Virus record (IMG/VR): IMGVR_UViG_3300008107_000316
Span: 1-39,080 of that record
DNA from: a virus
DNA: 39,080 bases
Reading direction: 5' to 3' (one strand)
The notes beneath the pieces were generated by a model, which saw nothing but the letters and a program-made list of their open reading frames with translations, made no database searches and had not been told where the DNA came from. The position numbers were made by a program, and so were the translations under genes. Position 1 is the stretch's first letter; each line of letters starts with the position of its first letter. Shown one piece after another: positions 32,589-39,080 of this stretch.

Positions 32589-32764
32589 GATTTATACCCT
32601 CCACCTTTAGCTTTGTATTCTTTAGCTAACAACTGTGCTTTACGTGCTGACCACTCACCGGGATCACCACCTTTAGTGCCAGCTTTAATTTTTTTAAACA
32701 ACTCTTTACGCATAGTTGGTTTTGTATAAACATTAGCAGAATTAACTTTTGATTTGGGTTTCAT
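32585..32764 (-). CDS. 59-aa basic protein, DUF5872-like N-terminal module
   Basis: ATG 32764 to TGA 32585-32587, with ATGA overlaps on both sides. The sequence has YTKPTMRKELFKKIKAGTKG and GGDPGEWSARKAQLLAKEY plus a GGGYK end. This WSARKAQ..GGGY pattern is, from memory, the first module of longer DUF5872-type proteins, whose second module is encoded here by the gene at 32215-32445. Very basic, function unknown. Confidence 0.65.
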   Translation of the reverse strand: MKPKSKVNSANVYTKPTMRKELFKKIKAGTKGGDPGEWSARKAQLLAKEYKAKGGGYKS

Positions 32765-33030
32765 TTCATTGTTCCATTCTTCTTACGGGCAAAACTACGA
32801 TTAGCACTCTTACTAGTAACACGTAAATTACCACGACTAGCACTGCCACCTTTACTTAGTGGCTTTTTGTGGTCTACATCTTTACCGTCACCTTTGCTAA
32901 CCTTACCTTCACGCTCCAACATACGGCGTGCACCATTACGTTTAGCCCGATCTTTTTTTACATCCTCTTTACCATCATACTTTTCGTATTGTTTTTTATA
33001 ATCACGTTTACCGTTGGTCATAAATGGCAT
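32761..33030 (-). CDS. Small HNH-like protein beside terminase small subunit
   Basis: 89 aa. GKDVDHKKPLSKGGS at about 50-63 gives Asp53-His54, followed by Asn68 (GNLRV) and Asn77 (ANRSF), a pattern found in small HNH-type nucleases; the zinc-cysteine pairs are lacking. Small HNH proteins beside terminase help DNA cutting in some tailed phages, which suggests a packaging role here. The N-terminal half is a basic helix. GGAGG stands 9 bases before the ATG, which overlaps the terminase small stop (TAATG). Confidence 0.65.
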   Translation of the reverse strand: MPFMTNGKRDYKKQYEKYDGKEDVKKDRAKRNGARRMLEREGKVSKGDGKDVDHKKPLSKGGSASRGNLRVTSKSANRSFARKKNGTMK

Positions 33031-33509
33031 TATCGTTTACCTCCAATTACAATTCCTAAACGAGCCATATCACCTGCAATACGACTAGGGATAGGGGGTA
33101 GTTCTACCTCTTCCTTTTTAGGCCTTCCTACGGGCTTTTTAACGGCTTCTGAGGCATATCCTTTATCAGCCAACCACTTAGCAGCAGCAGTGCCTCCCGG
33201 TTGTTTAGCATGACTCTTCATTTGATTAATTGCTTCTGAACGCAACTTTACTTCTAGTTCGGCTTGCCACTTATCTACATGTGGTTTAATTAAAGCATGG
33301 TTACGTACTTCAAGCCAGTGTTCCCAATCCCCAAGCAATAGTTGTGCAGGTTGGTATTCTGAAGGATCACGACAATCAAGAAATACATCTTTCCATTCTT
33401 GTAATGTATATACAGGTTTAAACTTAACATCAGGACGAGCAAACTCTTTAAAGAGTTGTAATATTACTCGCTTGCCGCTGCCATCAAGGAACTTGGTTCG
33501 GTCAACCAT
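33030..33509 (-). CDS. Terminase small subunit
   Basis: 159 aa. Helical N-terminal half (KRVILQLFKEFARPD; LGDWEHWLEVRNHALIKPHV), a long helix with LEVKLRSEAINQMKSHA, then GGTAAAKWLADKGYASE and a KKPVGRPKKEE linker. This is the common layout of DNA-recognition subunits in podoviruses. It lies upstream of terminase large, separated by the cluster of small basic genes. AGGAG 7 bases before ATG 33509. Overlaps the upstream gene by 46 bases. Confidence 0.7.
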   Translation of the reverse strand: MVDRTKFLDGSGKRVILQLFKEFARPDVKFKPVYTLQEWKDVFLDCRDPSEYQPAQLLLGDWEHWLEVRNHALIKPHVDKWQAELEVKLRSEAINQMKSHAKQPGGTAAAKWLADKGYASEAVKKPVGRPKKEEVELPPIPSRIAGDMARLGIVIGGKR

Positions 33510-33730
33510 TCGATACTCCTAATCATTTGTTTAGGTATTTGATTACGTCTAGCTATTTCACCATTACTAGTAACTGCTTGCGTAAGAATAATACCTTCGG
33601 GGCCATCATAAACAACCCACCCTACTTGCTTACATAACACTGGCACATACACAAATCCTTCGTCTTGAAATGTCCATGCAGTTACATCTAATTCAGATGC
33701 ATCTTCCCAAATTATGTAAGCGAGCTTCAT
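33464..33730 (-). CDS. Small hypothetical protein
   Basis: 88 aa, unrecognised. Beta-rich with aromatic residues (KLAYIIWEDASELDVTAWTF; KQVGWVVYDGPEGIILTQ) and a helical end. It is coupled to the DUF6496-like gene by ATGA and overlaps terminase small by 46 bases. Confidence 0.6.
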   Translation of the reverse strand: MKLAYIIWEDASELDVTAWTFQDEGFVYVPVLCKQVGWVVYDGPEGIILTQAVTSNGEIARRNQIPKQMIRSIEWLTEPSSLMAAASE

Positions 33731-33894
33731 TTTTTAGCTTTATTTTTAGCAGTTCGTTCGCCTCGTTTTGGCAGACTTTTACCTGCTTTAGACATAGCAA
33801 TTGCTACAGCTTGCTTTTGACTTTTACCACTATCCATTTCTTTTTTAATGTTTTTAGAAATAGCTGATTTACTTTTACCTTCTTTTAATGGCAT
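33727..33894 (-). CDS. 55-aa basic protein, DUF6496-like
   Basis: ATG 33894 to TGA 33727-33729. The sequence begins MPLKEGKSKSAISKNIKKEM and contains SQKQAVAIAMSKAGKS, the pattern of DUF6496-type proteins (PLKxGKSxxxISxNI ... QAVAIAxxxA). Lys-rich tail. Common in phages and environmental bacteria; function unknown. It starts just after the endolysin stop and overlaps the next gene by 4 bases. Confidence 0.7.
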   Translation of the reverse strand: MPLKEGKSKSAISKNIKKEMDSGKSQKQAVAIAMSKAGKSLPKRGERTAKNKAKK

Positions 33895-33895
33895 T

Positions 33896-34351
33896 TTAGA
33901 TTCCTTTTAAATAAACTGTTTTACCGTTACGTTTAACGGCGGTTAATACTTCTTGTTTTAAATCATCTTTATCATAACTAATATGTACCCAACCACTGTG
34001 AGGATCACCCTCAGTGTAAAATTCTAATATTAATTGCGTAAATTTAATATTATTTTGGACATATTGCGCTAAAACTTTGTTGTCTAATCCAAGAACTTCA
34101 ATGTCTGCTGCCATGCCTAATACATGGTCACTAGTAGCACTACCACCTATAGCTACATTTAACTGTGCTGAACGATAACCACTAGTTACAGTAATGGGGC
34201 CAAACTTATCCCGTATGGGTTGCAGCACGTTAGTAACCAGTTGTTGTAAATTTTCAACGACACTAGAGGAAGGAGTATTATTAATGCCACGGCGTATTGC
34301 TGTCTCTGATTTAATTAATTCTTCAAGTGTAAAGTTATTGGATAGTTTCAT
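33896..34351 (-). CDS. Endolysin, M15 family peptidase
   Basis: 151 aa. The M15A zinc site is complete: His76 and Asp83 in SDHVLGMAAD, and His123 in GWVHISYD, with Glu110 as a possible catalytic base. It is expected to cut the peptide cross-bridges of peptidoglycan (L-Ala-D-Glu or D-Ala type). No signal peptide, so it needs the holin encoded just upstream, to which it is coupled (ATGA overlap). A second muralytic gene is at 12816-13283. Confidence 0.9.
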   Translation of the reverse strand: MKLSNNFTLEELIKSETAIRRGINNTPSSSVVENLQQLVTNVLQPIRDKFGPITVTSGYRSAQLNVAIGGSATSDHVLGMAADIEVLGLDNKVLAQYVQNNIKFTQLILEFYTEGDPHSGWVHISYDKDDLKQEVLTAVKRNGKTVYLKGI

Positions 34352-34758
34352 TTATTACTCCGCATATCTGCTAATTTTTCAACAGTTCTACCGCCAAAAT
34401 AAGCTAAGAAAATAATTTGTCCCCATTGACCTAGTAACTGTACGTATGATTCTTGTGCGTTATATCCATAAGCACTCATCATTGTAAATACAAAGTATGC
34501 TACAAAAATTGCAATAAGGGCCATTGGTCGAATGTTTTTAGACAACCAAGAATCTGACCCCATGTCAGCTTGCCACCTATTTGATACAGCAGTTTGTTCT
34601 ATCTCATATAGTTTAGTGTCGTTAGTTAATCTAGCTAACTCACCATCCTGTGCCATTTTAGCTAAATCAAGTTGTGCTTGTGCTTTAGCTTGCGGATCAG
34701 GAATAAGTTTATCTATAAGTTTAGTACCAACATCTAATATTGCAGCTAATGGAAACAT
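34348..34758 (-). CDS. Holin, 3TM-type
   Basis: 136 aa. Start MFPLAAILDVGTKLIDKLIPD, Ala/Gln-rich helix, then SDSWLSKNIRPMALI, which is the typical lead into the membrane part of Holin_3TMs proteins. Hydrophobic helices are at about 79-97 and 108-123; the N-terminal hydrophobic stretch may be a third. It makes the holes through which the endolysin reaches the wall. Overlaps the endolysin gene (ATGA). Confidence 0.8.
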   Translation of the reverse strand: MFPLAAILDVGTKLIDKLIPDPQAKAQAQLDLAKMAQDGELARLTNDTKLYEIEQTAVSNRWQADMGSDSWLSKNIRPMALIAIFVAYFVFTMMSAYGYNAQESYVQLLGQWGQIIFLAYFGGRTVEKLADMRSNK

Positions 34759-34770
34759 ATACTCTTCCTA

Positions 34771-35226
34771 TTAAAAATATACAACGTAAATATAAATACC
34801 ATACAATATTAGTATAGCCAAAATAATAAATGCTACAGATAGAACTATAACGTCAATCAAATCACTTATTTTTTGTTTGCGAATTAGTGCATTTCGTGCA
34901 GCAATTTCTTTATTTCTACGTCTACGGCTAGCAGCTTGTGCTTGAAACTTTATCCAATCTTCCCAAAGACCGGGGCGACCTGCATATATCATACGTTCAC
35001 GTAACTCAGTCTCTTGGGCATTAAGCTGCTCAAGAGCCATAAATTCTTCCATATCCGAACGATCACCATTTTTATTTGTTTTCTTAGTAGCTTTTTCTTG
35101 TATTTTTGCTTTATTATCAAAATAATCAAAAACTTTACCACCAATAGCTGATAGTTCTTTACCGTTGTTTAATGCAGTTTTAATAACTTGAAAAGCTGCA
35201 TTAGCAGCAGCAAGTTCAGCAATCAT
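34771..35226 (-). CDS. Lysis-cassette protein with C-terminal membrane anchor
   Basis: 151 aa. Start IAELAAANAAFQVIKTALNNGKEL, long charged helices in the middle with FMALEQLNAQETELRERM and AGRPGLWEDWIKFQ, then one hydrophobic helix at about 124-148. Similar proteins are found in many T7-like and T4-like phages next to holins. A spanin-like role has been assumed for some, but there is no lipobox or signal peptide here, so the function stays open. Confidence 0.6.
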   Translation of the reverse strand: MIAELAAANAAFQVIKTALNNGKELSAIGGKVFDYFDNKAKIQEKATKKTNKNGDRSDMEEFMALEQLNAQETELRERMIYAGRPGLWEDWIKFQAQAASRRRRNKEIAARNALIRKQKISDLIDVIVLSVAFIILAILILYGIYIYVVYF

Positions 35227-35438
35227 CTGTTATTCCACCACGTTACACAAACAGTAGAAAGACCAACAATAAATAATAAAGGTTTAGCTATTTTAGAAAT
35301 CCATTCTAAAACAACAAATGCCCCTTGTGCTGCATGAAAAGCGTTTACTACATCTTTAGTATTTTGTGCAACTGTATCAACTTTGTTTTCAACAGCAATA
35401 AGTCGCTCATAAATTTCTTTGTGGCTTATTTCAGACAT
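35223..35438 (-). CDS. Small membrane protein of the lysis cassette
   Basis: 71 aa from ATG 35438 (which shares a base with the upstream stop, TAATG). A heptad-like helix (EIYERLIAVENKVDTVAQNTK) followed by one membrane segment at about 46-66 (ISKIAKPLLFIVGLSTVCV). It resembles the small helix-plus-anchor holin-like or haemolysin XhlA-like proteins that accompany holins. Overlaps the next gene by 4 bases (ATGA). Confidence 0.6.
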   Translation of the reverse strand: MSEISHKEIYERLIAVENKVDTVAQNTKDVVNAFHAAQGAFVVLEWISKIAKPLLFIVGLSTVCVTWWNNR

Positions 35439-36955
35439 TATACAGGGTCTTTCCAATAGTCAAATAACATGTCAGTAACAGTTCCAGTAAAACTTAAACT
35501 ACGTAAATAAGCATACCACTTATCGGTATTACTACCTAAAGTATAACCTTTAATAATTAAAAACTGAGACTCTGCATCTTGTAAACTATTACTAGTAGCA
35601 CCATTTGCTTTATAATATTGTAACAACATATCAGTTACTGTTCCTGTGTAACCACGTAACTGTAAACTATCATAAATAGAATTTGTAACTGGATAAAAAT
35701 CCCAACCTGTATTATTGCCAGCATTTACGTTATTATTAGTAACATAAGCTTCAAATATTGCACCGCCTGTAGCGTTAATGTCTCGGATGGTCAAATAGTT
35801 GACACTGTTTGTATCGCTTGAGTCGGATAAAGTAGCTTGCGTTCCCGGCGTTGTGGATTGAAGAAACTTTTGGTTTGTACCTGCGGTGAGAAGTGCTCCG
35901 ACTGTATTTGTTGTGCCAGATTTGAGTTGCAACGTGCCGTTAGTCATTGTCAAGTTGCGAGTTGAACCAAGCGTCAGTGCATCTTGCATTGCCCAAGTGC
36001 CGCCAATACCATTGAACCTAATTGGGTTGTCAATAGTTTTTCCGTTAGTGGTAATAGTTTGTGATGTGGTTGCAACAAAAGTCCATATGTTAGTGCCGCT
36101 AGTAACAGTCATACCCGTAGAAAGCACTAAATCACCATAAATTTGCGGCGCAATGTTAGCAATTGTTGAACCAGAAAACCCAGTGAAATCCAGTGTTCCG
36201 TACACACGGTTTCCAGTACCAAGTGAAATAATATCCACACCAGCTTTAAAATACATATTAACTGCATTTGCAGCAGTTCCGTCAGTGGTAGTAGACCCTC
36301 CGGTTATAGTGCGAGTTTGTCCGGCTGTGCCAACCCCGGTGAATTCAACCGTCCTTGTTCCGGTCATGGTCAAACCTGTCGATATGGATGTTGTCCAAAC
36401 CGATGCGTTTAAGCCCGTTATAACCATCTTACCAGTACCAAAAGCCATTACCCTAGTGTTAGTATTGGAAGAAGTAAACAAACCACTAGTTAACGTATAG
36501 CTTGCCAAATCTAATGTGCCAGCGGTTAGTGTGGTTACACGGGTAGCACCAGTAGTTAGTGCACTTCCAAGTTGCCAACTACCACCTACACCGTTAAAGG
36601 TAATAGATGCTGAAAGACTAACGCCATTAGTAGTGATTGTGTTGCCAGTTGTTGTAGCATTAAATGTAATTAAACCTGTAGCATTCCAAACAGTTGCTGC
36701 AACTAAAGACATAGAACCACTAATAGTAGGTGTTCCACTTCCAGAAAATGTTACTGTACCTGCGGACACTGTAATATCTAAGCAAGTTAATGCTCCAGTT
36801 AGTGTAACTGTATACGTACTAGCTTGGTCAAAAAATACAGAATCAGCAGCAGTGGGAACGGATGCCCCACTAGCTCCGCCAGAAGATGCTGACCAGTTAG
36901 TTGTAGATGAAGTATTCCATGTCCCCGTTCCACCAACCCAATATCTGTTTGCCAT
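35438..36955 (-). CDS. Repeat-rich adhesin-like tail protein
   Basis: 505 aa, Thr/Ser/Gly-rich and beta-like throughout. It opens with ANRYWVGGTGTWNTSST, common in phage and bacterial surface proteins. Two copies of an ITTNG ... FNG(V/I)GG(S/T)W unit start near Phe120 and Phe314. A C-terminal GTVTDML(L/F) unit occurs twice, 53 residues apart (Gly438 and Gly491). A tail fibre or host-binding role is likely. GAGGAG in the last codons of the upstream gene serves as the ribosome site. Confidence 0.7.
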   Translation of the reverse strand: MANRYWVGGTGTWNTSSTTNWSASSGGASGASVPTAADSVFFDQASTYTVTLTGALTCLDITVSAGTVTFSGSGTPTISGSMSLVAATVWNATGLITFNATTTGNTITTNGVSLSASITFNGVGGSWQLGSALTTGATRVTTLTAGTLDLASYTLTSGLFTSSNTNTRVMAFGTGKMVITGLNASVWTTSISTGLTMTGTRTVEFTGVGTAGQTRTITGGSTTTDGTAANAVNMYFKAGVDIISLGTGNRVYGTLDFTGFSGSTIANIAPQIYGDLVLSTGMTVTSGTNIWTFVATTSQTITTNGKTIDNPIRFNGIGGTWAMQDALTLGSTRNLTMTNGTLQLKSGTTNTVGALLTAGTNQKFLQSTTPGTQATLSDSSDTNSVNYLTIRDINATGGAIFEAYVTNNNVNAGNNTGWDFYPVTNSIYDSLQLRGYTGTVTDMLLQYYKANGATSNSLQDAESQFLIIKGYTLGSNTDKWYAYLRSLSFTGTVTDMLFDYWKDPV

Positions 36956-36957
36956 AA

Positions 36958-37128
36958 TTACTCCTCAACAGACTCGTCAACTACAATGGGGGGATTCTTG
37001 ACAAAAGCATCCCACTTGTCATATCTAGCTTGCTTCATGGCTTCAATTTCAACATCAGTCAAGCCGTGATCGTCAGCTAAATGCAAAGCATCTGTAAACC
37101 CATTAATAGTAAAATCAATTTTTATCAT
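36958..37128 (-). CDS. 56-aa protein between tail spike and adhesin
   Basis: ATG 37128 to TAA 36958-36960; 56 residues, acidic (TDALHLADDHGLTDVEIEAM, tail VVDESVEE) and helical, with an aromatic WDAFV. Unrecognised; short acidic proteins of this type often stand next to tail fibre genes and may be chaperones. Its last GAG GAG codons form the ribosome site of the next gene. Confidence 0.6.
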   Translation of the reverse strand: MIKIDFTINGFTDALHLADDHGLTDVEIEAMKQARYDKWDAFVKNPPIVVDESVEE

Positions 37129-37143
37129 GTACTGCTTTCGTAA

Positions 37144-38796
37144 TTACACTTGGTAAGAAAGTTCAATGTACAAGTCTGCGCTGCCACTGGTGTACTTTGA
37201 AACTAAAAGTGTTGCCTGTCCTGTGGTTGTTTGCTCAAATAGACTGATGTAATCAGTTCCAGCAATTGCACGAGTAGTAATGCTACCAGTGGCTGTTGTA
37301 ATTAACGCAAATGAAACAGCACCAGCCGAACGAAGGTCAGTGGTAGAATTTACATTCCAAGGTAGTCCCCGAATAAATGTTTGATTACCAGCAGTCATAC
37401 CTGTGGTGGTTATGTTTGTAAGAGAGATGGTCACAAATACTCGGTTGCCAATTCTTGTGTACAAGCCACTGGCAGTACCAATGGTTGCAACATTACCCGC
37501 TGATTGGTCATCTGCTAATATTGGGGTAAAAGTTCCAGTTTCGTAATATCCTAGCAACTCGCTTACTAATGTTCCAGCAGTTGCTGTTCCGGGGTTTGGA
37601 AGAATAAACCCTCCCGGATAAGACCGTGGTGTATTTGCAATTTGAGAGGTGGCCCTTAATTCAGCAACGTAAGTGCGTTCACCACTGTCTACAAGACCAG
37701 TTGTAGTGCTAGACAACGAAGCAAAACCAAAAACAGTGGAGTCTAAACTTCTGGTCGTTAGATTCATCCCTAAAGTACATGCTTCTGCATAAACTTGGTG
37801 AAAACTATTTCCGTTAGAATTCAAAGTGTACAAGGTTGGATTTCCAACAACAATGCCTGTTCCACAGCTAGAAACTTCTGGTTGGATAAATCTATTGTCG
37901 CTACCTATCCACATTGAGATGCCTTCACCAAACGAAGAAAAAACGCAGTGGTTAACTTGGTTTAGGTTAGCTCGTTGATTGTCTGTACTACCAATGGTTG
38001 TGCCGAGCCAAATACCGCTGTTAGTGTTTGAGCTACCGCCTCCATTAGCTCGGCAATGGTTGATCTGGTTGTAGTAAGGGCCAGCCACACCAGTGATGCC
38101 CTTAATCATAATTGCTGATGTGCGGTAGTTTGCGTTGTTAGTTACGCCATCGTTGTACGTAAATGTTCCGCTACCTACGTTGGTAATAATCGCATTGTCA
38201 ACAACACATGATTGAGCACCTTCTAAAAATATCCCTGCACCAGTGCAGTTGTTCATGTTGATTCGTGCATTGAAAATCTTTGCATAAAGAACAGAAGTGG
38301 TTGGGACAGTTACAGAGGGGCTGGTTGATGTGCGAATGGCAAACCCGTTTGCTGTTTGCTTAAATGTTGCATTAGCATCAAACTGAAGAATGGTGTTTGG
38401 ATAAATCTTAATACTGGTTACGGCGTATGTCCCTGCATCCACATACACAGTTTTACCACTTGTAAAACATGCATCAACGGCGGCTTGAATTGCAAATGTG
38501 TCGTCTGCTACCCCATCACCCACAGCATCAAAGTCTTTAACACTCACCCTATTTAGTATTGCTAAATCTGAAAGAACTACTACTTCACCATTAAGGTAAA
38601 GTTTACTTGCATAGAATTGATCCACATTCAAAATTGAATTGTCATCCATGTCTAGGTTGGCCAGCATGTTATTTGGGCCAGTACCATCTCGGCTGAGAGT
38701 GTTTTCAAATGCGGCTTCGATGAGGTCTGAATTATCATTCAGCGCATCAATAGACCCATATCTACTCCCAATAGTGTTCAGTGTTAGTTTTGCCAT
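37144..38796 (-). CDS. Tail spike / fibre with pectate-lyase-like beta-helix
   Basis: 550 aa. The N-terminus AKLTLNTIGSRYGSIDALN and DLIEAAFENTLSRDGTGPNN is a frequent virion-attachment module. At about 85-125 comes the VKDFDAVGDGVADDTFAIQAA pattern and DAGTYAVTSI, the hallmark of the pectate-lyase-3 type right-handed beta-helix. The C-terminal ~140 residues look like a beta-sandwich (GLYTRIGNRVFVTISLT). It likely binds or cuts host surface polysaccharide. AGGA before ATG 38796. It is the first gene of the late operon. Confidence 0.88.
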   Translation of the reverse strand: MAKLTLNTIGSRYGSIDALNDNSDLIEAAFENTLSRDGTGPNNMLANLDMDDNSILNVDQFYASKLYLNGEVVVLSDLAILNRVSVKDFDAVGDGVADDTFAIQAAVDACFTSGKTVYVDAGTYAVTSIKIYPNTILQFDANATFKQTANGFAIRTSTSPSVTVPTTSVLYAKIFNARINMNNCTGAGIFLEGAQSCVVDNAIITNVGSGTFTYNDGVTNNANYRTSAIMIKGITGVAGPYYNQINHCRANGGGSSNTNSGIWLGTTIGSTDNQRANLNQVNHCVFSSFGEGISMWIGSDNRFIQPEVSSCGTGIVVGNPTLYTLNSNGNSFHQVYAEACTLGMNLTTRSLDSTVFGFASLSSTTTGLVDSGERTYVAELRATSQIANTPRSYPGGFILPNPGTATAGTLVSELLGYYETGTFTPILADDQSAGNVATIGTASGLYTRIGNRVFVTISLTNITTTGMTAGNQTFIRGLPWNVNSTTDLRSAGAVSFALITTATGSITTRAIAGTDYISLFEQTTTGQATLLVSKYTSGSADLYIELSYQV

Positions 38797-38804
38797 TAAT
38801 AGTC

Positions 38805-38820
38805 CTAATAAACTTATTAG
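38805..38820. repeat. Palindrome in tail spike leader
   Basis: CTAATAA and TTATTAG arms, 7 bases each, separated by AC, 9 bases or so before the ribosome site of the tail spike gene. It could be an operator or a leader hairpin affecting translation. Confidence 0.5.
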
Positions 38821-38864
38821 TAATGTACCCGCAAAGGGGTGATAGTTAGTTAATGAGATGCTTA

Positions 38865-38887
38865 GACCTTATATATATACAAAGGTC
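38865..38887. repeat. GACCTT/AAGGTC inverted repeat around a TA-rich core
   Basis: 6-bp arms GACCTT and AAGGTC enclose an 11-base alternating TA segment. On the - strand the core (TATATATAA) could act as a -10 region, with the arms as a protein-binding operator. It lies about 70 bases upstream of the tail spike ATG. Confidence 0.5.
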
Positions 38888-39020
38888 ATCATATTGAGTA
38901 ATTTACGTAAACGCATTTAAACGAGTTTTACGGCGTTTTGTGGCTGTTAGGCTACTACCCCCTTACCTACCCCCTAAAAAGCTGTTAAAACCCTTTTAAA
39001 ATCAATTTAAACACGATAGT

Positions 39021-39034
39021 GGTGGGTGGGTGGG
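39021..39034 (+). repeat. GGT-GGG repeat tract
   Basis: GG-T-GGG-T-GGG-T-GGG, one G short of a standard four-run G-quadruplex motif. C-rich runs lie about 50 bases to the left (38958-38962, 38970-38974). Such tracts can form quadruplex-like structures or mark replication or packaging sites. Confidence 0.5.
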
Positions 39035-39080
39035 AATCTTTTTAATGAAATGTTCTGGAACAGTTAATTATTATGAGATA

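Larger units (their letters stand above)
38797..39080. promoter_or_regulatory. Non-coding control region at the head of the late operon
   Basis: 284 bases without a convincing gene on either strand, AT-rich with C- and G-rich islands. It holds the 5' leader of the tail spike gene, two palindromes (38805-38820 and 38865-38887), C tracts (38958-38974), a GT/GGG tract (39021-39034) and a TGTTC/GAACA inverted repeat (39051-39062). No good sigma70 consensus is seen leftward, which is compatible with use of the phage sigma factor. If the phage map continues to the right into early genes, it could be a divergent promoter region. Confidence 0.55.

Noticed and set aside
36153-37001. + strand frames of 115 and 161 aa opposite the adhesin-like gene
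   Set aside because: Val/Pro-rich products caused by antisense reading of Thr/Gly-rich repeats.
1-39080. tRNA genes, CRISPR arrays, insertion sequences, integrase or repressor genes
   Set aside because: None was found by reading both strands; no cloverleaf-like segments, regularly spaced repeats, transposase or recombinase motifs were seen.

Overview
The window is nearly all of a virulent, T7-like (short-tailed, podovirus-type) bacteriophage genome. It has a T7-style replication module, a T7-style head and tail set (portal, scaffold, capsid, tubular tail proteins A and B, gp14-like protein, very large internal virion proteins) and a podovirus-type lysis cassette. No integrase, repressor or other lysogeny gene, tRNA or CRISPR array was seen. 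The host cannot be named from the sequence. Strong Shine-Dalgarno sites, the lysis genes and the T7-type ejection proteins suggest a Gram-negative (proteobacterial) host. The cobalamin-dependent ribonucleotide reductase, ThyX, MazG and lack of a visible phage RNA polymerase recall the SIO1/cobavirus (Zobellviridae-like) podoviruses; this is an inference from gene content, not a classification.

Region 1, positions 1-12790, + strand: one tightly packed early/middle block with start and stop codons mostly overlapping. In order: end of an unknown gene, primase, DnaB-type helicase, family A DNA polymerase, SSB-like OB protein, Cas4/RecB-like Fe-S exonuclease, metallophosphoesterase, small unknowns, ThyX, HNH nuclease, MazG, class II ribonucleotide reductase, an ECF-type sigma factor, and a DUF3310 protein. 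Together they break down or re-route host nucleotides, make dNTPs and dTMP, and replicate phage DNA. The sigma factor, last among the recognisable early genes, is the obvious candidate for switching host RNA polymerase to late promoters.

A hairpin at 12792-12815 separates the two convergent blocks.

Region 2, 38796 down to 12816, - strand: the late block, read right to left. It begins with a beta-helix tail spike and a repeat-rich adhesin-like protein, then small membrane proteins, holin and M15 endopeptidase. A cluster of small Lys-rich proteins follows around the terminase subunits. Then come portal, scaffold, capsid, two beta-rich virion proteins, tail tubes A and B, gp13/gp14-like proteins, a 1969-aa internal virion protein with a zinc-protease motif, a 711-aa virion protein and a lytic transglycosylase. 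A near-consensus sigma70 promoter sits at the end of the portal gene, and an intrinsic terminator follows the capsid gene, giving the scaffold/capsid segment its own transcription unit.

Region 3, 38797-39080: non-coding, with palindromes and C- and G-rich tracts; probably the head of the late operon and perhaps a divergent early control region.

Most notable: a phage-encoded ECF sigma factor without a phage RNA polymerase in view; a capsid gene split by an apparent internal deletion plus frameshift; a zincin motif inside the giant ejection protein; a 182-base HNH/MazG overlap; and two halves of a DUF5872-like protein encoded as separate genes beside the terminase.
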